Shown one piece after another: positions 46,513 through 55,674 of a stretch of 64,000 bases of DNA. Within the stretch, counting starts at the first letter, position 1. The number at the start of each line of letters is the position of its first letter. The notes under the pieces are model-generated. The model worked only from the letters and a program-made list of their open reading frames with translations, was not told the DNA's origin and did no database searches. This DNA comes from Desulfobacula sp. (GTDB taxonomy: Bacteria; Desulfobacterota; Desulfobacteria; Desulfobacterales; Desulfobacteraceae): NCBI GenBank assembly GCA_028280105.1, contig JANQML010000031.1:1-64000 (forward strand). The letters are read 5' to 3'. The translations under genes were made by a program, and so were the position numbers.

Positions 46513-46854
46513 TTAAATTCGAAAAATGGCAACGATTAGCAGAATCAAAGAGACACAGCCGGTCACCACCAGGATCATTGTATGATCTTTTTTTCTCCGG
46601 CCGCGAAACCGTCCCAGGATAATACCGAATATACTGATAAGAATTCCGCCGCCAACCAGATAGATCAGATAATATAAATATTGAATATCCCAGTGGGTCC
46701 GAAGATGCAGCCGGTAAAACCGGTCAAAAAAGGATTCAAATTCGGGCTGGGCACGATGGAACACCAGAAGAATCAGAAACAAAAGTATCCATGCCGTGAT
46801 CGTTAAATAGAAAAGCAAACTTGCCCAGAAATCTTTTTTTTTTCGCCGTTCCAA
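46513..46854 (-). CDS. Small membrane protein of unknown function
   Basis: This 113-residue protein has three hydrophobic segments (about 11-31, 58-80 and 92-112) separated by basic loops (GRFRGRRKKDH). I see no family motif. It lies alone between the secreted pair and the hybrid kinase, with 234 bases before it that contain no gene but a hairpin at 46948-46970. Confidence 0.55.
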   Translation of the reverse strand: MERRKKKDFWASLLFYLTITAWILLFLILLVFHRAQPEFESFFDRFYRLHLRTHWDIQYLYYLIYLVGGGILISIFGIILGRFRGRRKKDHTMILVVTGCVSLILLIVAIFRI

Positions 46855-47088
46855 TCGTTATATCCGTTTTTTGTTGTTTAAAAGCTTCCGTACCCGGATA
46901 TATGTATCATACCCCTGCAACGATCAAAAGCAAACAAATCCTTACAGCCGGGTAAAGTTGTACAACCCGGTATAATTTTTAATCGCCATCATTACATTGG
47001 GCTGAACGGGTCCCATTTTGACCGGGATTATCTGACAACGGAATTAATTTAAACAAAGAGCATGAGGTGGGTTATCCGTTCGGTCTTA

Positions 47089-50000
47089 TCAATCCAGAAC
47101 ATCCCGGATAATGGAGAGCAGTTCTTTGGTAAGAATCGGTTTTTGAAGATATCTTTGGATGCCGATGGATGCGGCACTGTCATCCGGCAATTTTGCACTG
47201 TGTCCGGTGCACAGAATAATCGGTATGTCGGCATTAATTTTTAATATTTCTTCGGACAACCGGTCCCCGGTCATCTGAGGCATGGTGAGGTCCGTAATCA
47301 CCAGATCAAATCGTCCCGGTGTCTCCCTGAAGGTATTCAAAGCGGTTAAACTGTCTGTGCAGGATATGACCGTGTAACCGTATTGCCTGAGCATCCGTCC
47401 CATGGAATCGACGATCTGAAGCTCATCGTCCACCAGCAGAATGGTTTCTGTGCCGCCGGTTATCGTTTCAGATACCGGTTCAAGATGGTCGGAAGAGATA
47501 TCCGGGTCAATCACCGGCCAGTAGACCCGGAATACGGTTCCCTGTCCGACTTGACTGGTCATTTTGATAAATCCGTTGTGGTTTTTAACGATCCCGTCCA
47601 CAAGGGCAAGCCCCAAGCCGGTTCCCTCACCAACCTCTTTGGTCGTAAAATACGGATCAAAAATTCTCTCGATATGTTCTTGTTCTATCCCCATACCGGT
47701 ATCACTTATTTCAAGCTCGAGATACATGCCGCAGGGCAGATCCTGATCAGGAATCTCTTCTCTGTCCGTTATGTTGACTTCCTCTAAACGGATCGTTAAA
47801 ACACCGCCGTCCGGCATCATGGATTGGTATGCATTGGTACACAGATTCATGATCACCTGGTGAATCTGGGTGGGGTCTGCCAGCACCTTTTCCCGGGATG
47901 CCAGATCGATGTTTATCCGAATCGTAGACGGAATGGATGACCGCAATAATTTAACGGCTTCTTTAATTGCACTTGAGATGATCAGGGGATGTTTTTCATT
48001 CTCAGCCTGACGGCTGAAGGTTAATATCTGCTGCACCAGGTCGGCGGCTCTCTGGGCCCCTTTTATGACTTGGTCCATACTCTCTTTTGCCTTTTGGGCA
48101 TGATCCAGATTCATTAATGTCAGTTGGGAATATCCGAAAATCGCGGAAAGAATATTATTGAAATCATGGGCGATTCCTCCGGCCAAAGTGCCAATGGCTT
48201 CCATCTTCTGAGATTGGCGCAATTTTTTTTCAACCCGTTTCACAGCCTCTTTTGCCTTTTTATTTTCCGTCATATCCTTGACAAAACCGATCACACCGAC
48301 GACACTCCCGTTTTTGTCCGCGTTGGGCCTCAGTTTGATATCACAGATCCGTTCGCCGCCGGTGCAGGTCTGAATTCGAATGTTTTCGATACTTGACTCT
48401 TTGCCGCCAAGGGCCGTTTGAACCTGTTCAGATACATGGGTGATATTTTCAGGTAAGAAGAGATCCGAGTACTTTTTTTTGAACCAGTCCTGCCGCAGCT
48501 GGCCGGTCATTTGTTCAAGTGCGGCATTAAAGGATGAAAACCGCAATTCATGATCCAGAGTAAAGATCCCGTCGCTGGATGTTTCAATAATGCTTCGATA
48601 CCGTTCCCGGCTTGCCGCCAGCTGCTTCTGGGCATTTTTCCGATCCGTAATATCGTAGGCTGAAAAGGTGATTCCCTGTGACAGGTCATCCGAATTGACC
48701 GGTGCCGAACTGAGCAGTACATGAATGAGATTACCGTTTTTGACCTGCCATATGGCTTCCATGGATCCGGACCCGGTTTTTCGAATTTGATCGGACCTGC
48801 ATGCTCCGACATATTCAAATTCTTCCTGTGTCGGATATAAGATCCGTGAATTCTGTCCGATCAATTCTTCACGGGTATACCCCGTCATATCACAGAGCTG
48901 CCTGTTTACCTGTTTGATGACCCGGTCACAGGCCATACCGATTCCGGCGGGTACCGAACGAAATATACTGGACAGTTCCGCTTCATTCTTTTCCAAGGCC
49001 TGCTGGGCCTTCCCGCGTTGCCGAATGGCAAAATACAACCAGTTTGAAATCCCTAAAAAGATAATAATAATGATGCTGTAAAGCGGTAACACCTCTTTTA
49101 GAATCTGTAGTTTCAGGTCAAGAATTGCTCCTTGGGGTATCACTGAAACCAGTTTTGCGTAAAATACGCCCGACTGTTTTTCGGTTAACGTGTTTTCTGC
49201 ATCGGTTTGGGACGGAGTGGAATTAAGAATTTCGATATCTTTGAATCGAATGGTCCGATGGGTATAAAATGAGGTATTAAATATAAATTGTCCATGGTCC
49301 GTGTCTTTTAGTTTGGCCCAGAGAGCCGGATTTCTAATCTTCAGGGTCTGTTTTTTTCCGTCTTCAAACATAAACCCCCATTCATCTTCGGCATTGATGG
49401 CTTTAAGCCAATACCCATTCGCATTCAACAGCATGATTTCCCCCACATTAGCAAGGGTTTTTGCCTCTATGTGATCAATTATATGCGAACCCAGGTAATT
49501 TAAAAAAACGATTCCTTTTTTTCTGCCGTCCGGGCTGAAAATCGGTAAACCAAAACGGATCATCGGTTTTAACGGTTTTTCTATCTGGCCGTTTTCAATA
49601 TTCAAGTCAAAGGGGGAAATCAATAATTCACCCGGATTCAGTTGAATGGCCTCTTGAAAATAATACCTGGTGGCTTTGTCCTGCAGTTCATTATCTTCTT
49701 CTGCAACATAGGTTCCGGTGGTATGATTGATTCGAATCCGCTCACGCCCCTGCATATCGAGAAACCGAACCTGGTCATATCGATTTGTTTGTACGGCAAA
49801 CCGTTTAAAAAGGTCGACAACGGCTCTTTTATTTGTTTCTGTCGGATTCCGGAGCCAGCTATAAAGGAGTTTGTGATTGGCAAGATAGACCAGATTATAT
49901 GCGTTGGCATTCATCTCACTTGCGATTGTTTTTTCCAGAAGTTCAAGCGTCTGCCGTTCATACGCTTCTAAAAGCAATTTTCTAAAATTAAATTCCTGAA

Positions 50001-50097
50001 AATAGAATCCGATAAAGATAAGTGTGGTTGCTGTAAAAAGAATGCCAAAGACAAGCAGTCCCATATTCGGATATCGTTTTTTATGCCAAAGTCTCAT
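47089..50097 (-). CDS. Hybrid sensor histidine kinase with periplasmic sensor, two PAS domains and receiver
   Basis: This 1002-residue membrane kinase has a first helix at about 12-32, a periplasmic sensor of double-Cache type (about 35-335), a second helix at about 340-360, PAS domains at about 375-490 and 495-610, and a HisKA domain with its histidine in GGIAHDFNNIL at about 645. An HATPase (GTGLGLALVDG) and a C-terminal receiver with aspartate in VITDLTMPQMTGD at about 930 complete it. The receiver makes it a hybrid kinase. No cognate regulator is adjacent. The chemoreceptor gene lies upstream in the same direction. Confidence 0.88.
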   Translation of the reverse strand: MRLWHKKRYPNMGLLVFGILFTATTLIFIGFYFQEFNFRKLLLEAYERQTLELLEKTIASEMNANAYNLVYLANHKLLYSWLRNPTETNKRAVVDLFKRFAVQTNRYDQVRFLDMQGRERIRINHTTGTYVAEEDNELQDKATRYYFQEAIQLNPGELLISPFDLNIENGQIEKPLKPMIRFGLPIFSPDGRKKGIVFLNYLGSHIIDHIEAKTLANVGEIMLLNANGYWLKAINAEDEWGFMFEDGKKQTLKIRNPALWAKLKDTDHGQFIFNTSFYTHRTIRFKDIEILNSTPSQTDAENTLTEKQSGVFYAKLVSVIPQGAILDLKLQILKEVLPLYSIIIIIFLGISNWLYFAIRQRGKAQQALEKNEAELSSIFRSVPAGIGMACDRVIKQVNRQLCDMTGYTREELIGQNSRILYPTQEEFEYVGACRSDQIRKTGSGSMEAIWQVKNGNLIHVLLSSAPVNSDDLSQGITFSAYDITDRKNAQKQLAASRERYRSIIETSSDGIFTLDHELRFSSFNAALEQMTGQLRQDWFKKKYSDLFLPENITHVSEQVQTALGGKESSIENIRIQTCTGGERICDIKLRPNADKNGSVVGVIGFVKDMTENKKAKEAVKRVEKKLRQSQKMEAIGTLAGGIAHDFNNILSAIFGYSQLTLMNLDHAQKAKESMDQVIKGAQRAADLVQQILTFSRQAENEKHPLIISSAIKEAVKLLRSSIPSTIRINIDLASREKVLADPTQIHQVIMNLCTNAYQSMMPDGGVLTIRLEEVNITDREEIPDQDLPCGMYLELEISDTGMGIEQEHIERIFDPYFTTKEVGEGTGLGLALVDGIVKNHNGFIKMTSQVGQGTVFRVYWPVIDPDISSDHLEPVSETITGGTETILLVDDELQIVDSMGRMLRQYGYTVISCTDSLTALNTFRETPGRFDLVITDLTMPQMTGDRLSEEILKINADIPIILCTGHSAKLPDDSAASIGIQRYLQKPILTKELLSIIRDVLD

Positions 50098-50225
50098 CTT
50101 GCCGCTTCGATACCCTGATACATCGGTTTCCCCATACCCGCTATAAATGCCATGAGATTATTTATAAAAACAACTTTTTACATTGAACATGCTTAACTTT
50201 CACACAATTTTAAAACCGTCTCAAG

Positions 50226-52334
50226 CTAAATTTTAAATTTTTGCACAAACCGGGTTAAGTTTTCAGCCAGTTTTGATAATTCCCGGGCGCTTTTATTCAC
50301 CTGTCGGCTTCCCACATTTGTTTCCGTGGAGGCCTGACTGACCTCTGCGATATCCCGGGTCACTTCCCCGGCCACTGCAGATGTCTGGTTCACATTTTCA
50401 CTCACCTCCCGGACACCGACAGCTGCCTGGCTCACATTATCGGCAATTTCCTGGGTGGTTGCAGATTGTTCCTCAACCGCCGTCGCGACAGAAGTAACAA
50501 TATCATTGATATCCGTTATAACTTTGACAATCTCCTGAATGGCGCTGACAGATTCATCAGTGGTGGACTGGACACCTGAAATTTTCTCATTGATCTCACG
50601 GGTGGCATCTGCCGTCTGTTGGGCAAGTGCTTTAATCTCTCCGGCAACGACGGCAAAGCCTTTACCGGCTTCACCGGCCCTGGCGGCTTCAATGGTTGCA
50701 TTCAGTGCAAGCAGGTTGGTCTGTTCGGAAATATCGGCGATTGTTTCGGTTACCTTACTGATATCCGAGGCTGCCCGGCCCAATTCATCGACCTTCTCAG
50801 ACACTTTTACAGCACTGTCAACCGCCTTTGAAGTTGTTTCACTGCCCTGAGCCGTATTTTCAGAGATCTCATTGATTGTTGCCGTCATCTCCTCAGCCGC
50901 AGAAACGATCATCTGAATATTTCCGGCTGTTTGTTCCGTGGCTGCAGCGGTTGAATTCATATTGGTTGCCATCTCTTCTGCAGCGGCAGCCACATTGTTT
51001 GATCTCTCAGCCGTCTGCTCGGAGTTGGAACTGATCTGAGCGGATACAGATGACAGATCAGTGGATGATACACCCAGGGTCTGGGTGCCGGAAGCGATAT
51101 CTGAAAACATGGTTCTCAAATTTTTACTCATCCGGTTTAACGAGTTTGCCAGTAAGCCGATTTCATCCTTCTGGTCAAGGGATAATTTTTGGGTTAAATC
51201 ACCGTTTGCAACCTGTTCGGCAAGATTAACAGCCTGCTTCATGGGGCGGCTTATGCCGATCGTGACAAAATAACCCGCCGCTGCAGCCAGAACAGCGGCT
51301 AAGGCAAATAGAATCGTCAGCACTTGATTGGACGATGCCGCCTGTTCTTTTGCATTCTGATTAAAAGAGACCGCCTTGTTGTCTGCAAAATCCTGGACCT
51401 TGTTCAATACATTGATCAGTCTGGCAAGGTGGGGTGCCCCTTCTTTAACGGTAATTTCCCCGGGATTGGCTGTGACCTGGGCCAGCCGCATGGCAATGAC
51501 CTTATCCCGGATCGGTTTCCAGTCCTTAAACAATTGCTCGGTCGCTTCGATTTTAGATTTATCTCCCAAAAACCGTTCTTTTAACAGCTCAAATTTATTC
51601 ATGATCCCGGGAATCAGGCTGTCAACCTCCATGGCCATTTGGTTAACTGCCTCTGGTGTGGAAGAAACGGAAAGATCTTTCATTATTTTAAGGATCTTAT
51701 AGGTTTCCGCTTCAATTTCAATGGCCGTTGTTGAAACGGTAAACGGGTGCCGGTAGAATTTTTCGACCAAATCAGCCGAATCCGCACCAGTTCCCACCTG
51801 CCGGGCTTTTTTATTGAACTCCATTGCTTTATTCCGGGCAAACTCAATCAGGCCGTTTAGCGATTTAACGATTTTTTCAACATGGGGTGCCCCTTCAATT
51901 CGTGTAATTTCATTGGCATTATTTTCAATCTGAATTTTTCGTTGTTCAATCACCTTGTTTCTGATGGGTGTCCACTCCTTAAACAATTTTTCAGCCAGGG
52001 CAATATCTTTTTTGTCCCCTAAAAATCGTTCATTTAAAATTTTAAAATGCTTCAATGCATTTTCAGCGTTTTGATCGACGATCTCCCTATTCTTTTGCAT
52101 CTGTTCCAGTGTTTCAGATATGGCCACATCTTTCATGGACCGGTGAATGGCCACAAGTTCGGTCTGAATATCGCGGATATGGGTCCCCACGGCAAAGGGG
52201 TGCATGTATAATTTTTCCGTCAGATCCGATAACCGGTGTGAGGTTTGTAACGAAATGACACCCCCCATAATCATTAATAGAATAACCAGACCAAATCCTA
52301 ATGTCATTTTCTGCCAGAGCTGAATATTCTTCAT
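50226..52334 (-). CDS. Methyl-accepting chemotaxis protein with duplicated sensor
   Basis: This 702-residue chemoreceptor has an N-terminal transmembrane helix (8-28), a large periplasmic sensor (about 30-345), a second helix (about 347-367), HAMP and a C-terminal signalling domain with [35 protein letters not shown]. The sensor is a tandem duplicate: [19 protein letters not shown] and [19 protein letters not shown] start two similar halves, each with an internal GDK-A-E-LF-W-PIR pattern. No C-terminal CheR tether is seen. Confidence 0.9.
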   Translation of the reverse strand: MKNIQLWQKMTLGFGLVILLMIMGGVISLQTSHRLSDLTEKLYMHPFAVGTHIRDIQTELVAIHRSMKDVAISETLEQMQKNREIVDQNAENALKHFKILNERFLGDKKDIALAEKLFKEWTPIRNKVIEQRKIQIENNANEITRIEGAPHVEKIVKSLNGLIEFARNKAMEFNKKARQVGTGADSADLVEKFYRHPFTVSTTAIEIEAETYKILKIMKDLSVSSTPEAVNQMAMEVDSLIPGIMNKFELLKERFLGDKSKIEATEQLFKDWKPIRDKVIAMRLAQVTANPGEITVKEGAPHLARLINVLNKVQDFADNKAVSFNQNAKEQAASSNQVLTILFALAAVLAAAAGYFVTIGISRPMKQAVNLAEQVANGDLTQKLSLDQKDEIGLLANSLNRMSKNLRTMFSDIASGTQTLGVSSTDLSSVSAQISSNSEQTAERSNNVAAAAEEMATNMNSTAAATEQTAGNIQMIVSAAEEMTATINEISENTAQGSETTSKAVDSAVKVSEKVDELGRAASDISKVTETIADISEQTNLLALNATIEAARAGEAGKGFAVVAGEIKALAQQTADATREINEKISGVQSTTDESVSAIQEIVKVITDINDIVTSVATAVEEQSATTQEIADNVSQAAVGVREVSENVNQTSAVAGEVTRDIAEVSQASTETNVGSRQVNKSARELSKLAENLTRFVQKFKI

Positions 52335-52686
52335 GGGTTTCTCCTTTTGGAAAAATAAACGGTATTGTAATTTACACCGATACGATTTAGCGAAGGCTTC
52401 TTGTTGTGCGAACGAATAAAAGACGACTCGACTGGTGAGTATACCGGTCCTTTTATTTTTTCAAAGATTTAGGAAATGGATTGCGAAATCCTAAACGATT
52501 TTTTTAATTTATAAGAAAATGGCGGTTTACGAATTAATATACATAAAAAGAAGCAGTTATGCAAAGCAATTTTAACGACCCTGATCCACCATGTGAAACA
52601 AAAATTGGATGATGGATTTGGGACGACCGGGCCGTAAGATTTCGGCCCGGCGATACTACAAACCGGATAAAAGGGGACTCATCAGG
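52335..52686. other. Intergenic region with one hairpin
   Basis: No gene is supported in this 352-base gap between the CobW stop and the chemoreceptor start. A perfect 8-bp stem, CCGGGCCG with CGGCCCGG (52627-52650, 8-base loop), lies about 36 bases after the CobW stop. It may end the minus-strand transcript but lacks a U-run. Confidence 0.5.
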
Positions 52687-53709
52687 TTAGCTGTCCTGCA
52701 TGGGATTATATACGGATTTCTTTACCAGGTCCGGATATGTCCGGTTCAATCCTTCCAGTTCGGTAATGGCTTCCGGCGGACCGATAAACACAACATTATT
52801 GATCAGGGGAGAACAGTCTTTTACCGGAGTATAGGGTTCAACCTTGTGCTGAGACATGACAAGGTTGAACAGGTGCAGCCCGGCACCATGGTCCAGAACC
52901 CCTTTGGCCCGGATCAATTTTTTCGGAAAAGAGGGGATCATTGATTTAAATGCCTGAATATCCGTTCCCTTCCAAACGTAAACAGCCGACATCAGCCTGT
53001 CCGGGGGTACGGCATCGGCATCCGGATTTTCCAGCAATTTTTCAATGGCAGTGTCAAGTTCCTGCTCGGACAGATTCTTTTGGGTTGAAATATCAACCGA
53101 ATCGGAATCAGACACCTGTGGTGTAAAAAATTCATCCATGGGAATTTGCGAATAGGTGGTCTCATAAAATCGGGCAGAGGCATTATGTCTGCGCACTAAT
53201 TTTTTTACGGCCGATATCTTTTCTTTGCCTGCCAGATCGATTTTATTGATGACGAAAAGATTGGAAGACTCGATCTGTTTTTCAACAGATGCAAAAGACT
53301 CATACACATCTTCAAAACAGTGGGCATCAATGATGCAGATTTGATGGGTCAGTTTAAATCGGTTGTTAAAAATCGACAATTGAAGATCTTTTTTCAGTGC
53401 GGACGGATTTGCCACACCTGTGGATTCCACAATCAGCACATCCGGTTTCAGCTGATGGGCGATCTGGTTCAGGGCCTTGATAAAATCGGTTTTAACACAG
53501 ACACAGAAAATAGACCCCCGGCTGATTTCAACCATATCAAACTCATCCCCTTCGATGAGGGTGCCGTCCAAACCGATTTCACCGAACTCATTCATCAGGA
53601 TCATGAGTTTTTGACCCTCTGGAACGGTTTTAATCACCCGGTTCAAAAAAGTGGTTTTACCGCTGCCCAAAAACCCTGTAATCAAAATAACATTTGTGAA
53701 AGCACCCAT
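52687..53709 (-). CDS. CobW/COG0523-family GTPase
   Basis: This 340-residue GTPase has Walker A GFLGSGKTTFLN at residues 12-23, Walker B-like EFGEIGLDG, NKIDL and a CobW C-terminal domain (about 230-330). The usual metal-binding GCxCC motif is changed to SIFCVCVKTDF, keeping only two cysteines. Family members load zinc, cobalt or other metals into enzymes or act with corrinoids. As the last gene of the methyltransferase-thioredoxin cluster it might supply metal to that methyltransferase. This is an inference from position only. Confidence 0.8.
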   Translation of the reverse strand: MGAFTNVILITGFLGSGKTTFLNRVIKTVPEGQKLMILMNEFGEIGLDGTLIEGDEFDMVEISRGSIFCVCVKTDFIKALNQIAHQLKPDVLIVESTGVANPSALKKDLQLSIFNNRFKLTHQICIIDAHCFEDVYESFASVEKQIESSNLFVINKIDLAGKEKISAVKKLVRRHNASARFYETTYSQIPMDEFFTPQVSDSDSVDISTQKNLSEQELDTAIEKLLENPDADAVPPDRLMSAVYVWKGTDIQAFKSMIPSFPKKLIRAKGVLDHGAGLHLFNLVMSQHKVEPYTPVKDCSPLINNVVFIGPPEAITELEGLNRTYPDLVKKSVYNPMQDS

Positions 53710-53738
53710 ATCTTTTTATTCCCCCGATTTAGTAAGAT

Positions 53739-53993
53739 TTATTTGGAATCTGCTCTGGCCGTCAAGATTTCGACAATCCGTTCTTCGTCCAGGACCCGGC
53801 CGGATGAGATCAACTCACCGTCAATGACAAGCCCCGGGGTCGTAAACAGACCCATTTTCGCAAAATAATCAATATCACCGGTTTTGGACAGTTCGGATTT
53901 TCCGGCCAAGCCTGTTTTATTCAATGCCGTTTCCACATTTGCATAAAGCATATCACAACTCTTACAGCCTGTTCCGAGAATTTCAATTTTCAT
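53739..53993 (-). CDS. Small thioredoxin-fold redox protein (CxxC)
   Basis: This 84-residue protein of the small redox-active disulfide family has MKIEILGTGCKSCDMLYANVE with the CKSC active site at residues 10-13. TTPGLVIDGELISSG includes the cis-proline. It is the most canonical member of the five-gene thioredoxin-like run, and the only one whose active-site spacing from the N terminus is typical. It lies 29 bases ahead of the CobW gene. Partners could be the neighbouring methyltransferase or the Sec-bearing paralogues. Confidence 0.85.
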   Translation of the reverse strand: MKIEILGTGCKSCDMLYANVETALNKTGLAGKSELSKTGDIDYFAKMGLFTTPGLVIDGELISSGRVLDEERIVEILTARADSK

Positions 53994-54074
53994 CTCTCTT
54001 CTCCTGTGGTATGCAAGGCCGCATTTAATAAGAACCTTTAAGATAAAAAGATACTCGTTTAGATGCGCCCGGTA

Positions 54075-54362
54075 TTATCTATTTTTTTCTTTAAACCGAC
54101 GTTCAATTTCTTCTCCCAGAACCGCCTGCATGGGAATGACGGATGAATAGACAACGGTCCCGTCCATGGCAATGCTAGGAAGGGATCGGGCCCCGATCTC
54201 CCGGAACCGCTCCACCCCTTCAAGGGTCCTTAGATCCCACTCATGCACGTCTATCATCTTTTGAAATTTTTCCGGTAAAACCTTTACCGATTCCGCCATA
54301 TAGACACAGGCGGTTCACTGTCGAAAATCGGTCAGAAGAACATCCACTGTTACCTTTTCCAT
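54075..54362 (-). CDS. Selenocysteine-containing thioredoxin-like protein A
   Basis: Reading from ATG 54362, the frame passes a TGA at 54315-54317 and ends at TAA 54075-54077, giving 95 residues. The TGA is residue 16 in TDFRQ-U-TACVYMAESV, so the active site is U-x-x-C. The paralogues at this place have CxxC or U-x-x-C, followed by the shared VYMAESV-like helix. The second half has ARSLPSIAMDGTVVYSS with the cis-proline. A 7-bp stem with a GGT loop follows the UGA. Taken from the first ATG after the TGA it would be a 74-residue fragment without an active site. Confidence 0.82.
54273..54289 (-). promoter_or_regulatory. SECIS-like hairpin for thioredoxin-like protein A
   Basis: CGGTAAA and TTTACCG form a perfect 7-bp stem with loop GGT, 25 bases after the UGA. 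A nearer CCGCC/GGCGG pairing also exists. Confidence 0.6.
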
Positions 54363-54440
54363 GGCATCACCGGCCCTTTCATTAACTGTGTTTACCTGCG
54401 TTTTCTTAAGGGATCATATCATTTTCCCATTGGGGATATG

Positions 54441-54752
54441 TCAGTTTTCAGCGATCATTTCACGCACACACGCTCTTAATTCTTCCACACCCGGGGTGGT
54501 CATAAAAACAAGTTCTCCGTTTATGAGGATGGAAGGGACCGGCACCTGGGCACCTGACTGCCTCACAATTTCCCGGTATCGCTCTGCACCGGACAGGGTC
54601 CGGGTGATCACCTTTTTCACGACCAGATGAGATTTAAATTCACCGGCAATTGATTCGACCACCCGGGCCATGTAAACGCAGGGGATTCAATGCTCACCTT
54701 CATGCAGAATTTCAAGACATATCCTTGAGCCTTTGGCGGTATTCTCCTCCAT
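54441..54752 (-). CDS. Selenocysteine-containing thioredoxin-like protein B
   Basis: The frame opens at ATG 54752 behind AAGGAAAC, meets TGA at 54687-54689 and ends at TGA 54441-54443, giving 103 residues. The first TGA is residue 22 in HEGEH-U-IPCVYMARVVE, a U-x-x-C active site aligned with the YCLPCFYM motif of its neighbour. The C-terminal half has VPVPSILINGELVFMT, with the cis-proline, as in the paralogues. A stem with a loop ending in GGT lies 16 bases after the UGA. The final TGA is a normal stop because the fold is complete there. Confidence 0.82.
54656..54670 (-). promoter_or_regulatory. SECIS-like hairpin for thioredoxin-like protein B
   Basis: TGGCC and GGTCG pair (two G-U pairs) around loop CGGGT, 16 bases after the UGA. 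It is the weakest of the five stems. Confidence 0.45.
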
Positions 54753-54822
54753 CAACTTGTTTCCTTGAGTAAAAACCGGTTGAAGTTTATATGCTATATG
54801 AGGTTGTTCATCCCTGACCGTT

Positions 54823-55158
54823 TTAAAGGGTGCATTTGATCCCAAGCATTTCCCGGACCGCATCTTCCAAATCGTGCCGCGGCGGTATGGCATCAAAAAA
54901 GAGTTCACCGTTAATAAACAAAGAAGGGATCGGTGCAATTCGCCGGTGTTTAAACACCCCCTCTTCTCCGAACAGGGATACGGACAGATCGATAAATCTT
55001 TTTTTACCCTTTTCCGTCAGCATGTTCACGCGGTCATAGATAACAACATCAGAGTACGCCGGAAGAATCTGTTTAACCGCTTCGTCCATGTAAAAACAGG
55101 GCAGACAATAGTCTGCTTTATACATGACCTCAATGGTTATTTTCTGTTCCGGATTCAT
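54823..55158 (-). CDS. Thioredoxin-like protein C (CLPC)
   Basis: This 111-residue protein has MYKADYCLPCFYMDEAV with the CLPC site at residues 17-20 and the shared motif IPSLFINGELFFDAIP near the end. I start it at ATG 55158, which gives the same N-terminal spacing as its paralogues. A longer frame from 55200 would add 14 residues lacking homology to them. It is the cysteine counterpart of the Sec-bearing protein B, which makes the UGA reading there more credible. It also has two more cysteine positions than a minimal thioredoxin, one near the C terminus. Confidence 0.8.
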   Translation of the reverse strand: MNPEQKITIEVMYKADYCLPCFYMDEAVKQILPAYSDVVIYDRVNMLTEKGKKRFIDLSVSLFGEEGVFKHRRIAPIPSLFINGELFFDAIPPRHDLEDAVREMLGIKCTL

Positions 55159-55260
55159 ACGCCCCTTTTTTTGATCGGTTTGATAAAAACAGGCCTGCAC
55201 CGGGAATCAGGCCGGTTAAAAGCCCTCTCCCTTTGTGCAAGCCGTGTCTGCTGTGTCGGA

Positions 55261-55656
55261 TTAACTGTCGGACCGGGTGTTCTTTCCGGCACCGGCTTTA
55301 TCCAGATTCTCTCCAAGTTTGTCAAACTGGAACCCGGTTTCTCTTGCAGCTTTAAGCTTTTCTACGATTTCGGGGTTTTTGGTCCGTTTGACCATCTCAT
55401 CAATCAACTCCTCGTATTGAGGAATGATACTCGGGAACACAATATCCCCTTCAATGGCGATGGAGGGAAGTACCTTTCCCTTCAACTCCATAAATTTGCC
55501 GATCCCGGCTTTATTTTTAATGGAATGTTCCTTGTATTCAATCAATGCCTGAACTTCTTCAGGCATGGCAGCCATGGATTCCATCATGTATCCGCATGCT
55601 GCACATTGAACACTGTCAAGCGTTAAAACATCTACCACTATTTTTTCTTCAGCCAT
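55261..55656 (-). CDS. Thioredoxin-like protein D (CAAC) with C-terminal extension
   Basis: This 131-residue protein has TLDSVQCAACGYMMESM with CAAC at residues 18-21, and KVLPSIAIEGDIVFPS as its second-half motif. A charged tail of about 35 residues follows, which its paralogues lack. It has a strong AGGAGG ribosome-binding site eight bases ahead and follows the Sec-methyltransferase stop by 18 bases, so the two genes are surely one operon. CAAC with the next GYMM resembles the UxxC-VYM of A and B. Confidence 0.8.
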   Translation of the reverse strand: MAEEKIVVDVLTLDSVQCAACGYMMESMAAMPEEVQALIEYKEHSIKNKAGIGKFMELKGKVLPSIAIEGDIVFPSIIPQYEELIDEMVKRTKNPEIVEKLKAARETGFQFDKLGENLDKAGAGKNTRSDS

Positions 55657-55674
55657 CTCTTACCTCCTCCTGGC

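Noticed and set aside
46948..46970. CCGGGT/ACCCGG hairpin as a terminator
   Set aside because: It has a T-rich side only for the plus strand, where no gene ends. It may be a structural element but I cannot assign it.
54441..54443. Final TGA of thioredoxin-like B as another Sec
   Set aside because: The thioredoxin fold is complete there and the extension shows no motif.
54687..54938. Separate 83-residue ORF on the minus strand
   Set aside because: Only its last 21 codons before the TGA belong to a real gene (thioredoxin-like B). The rest overlaps thioredoxin-like C in another frame.
54874..55626. 250-residue plus-strand ORF
   Set aside because: It runs antisense to the thioredoxin-like C and D genes, which have motifs, ribosome sites and operon order.
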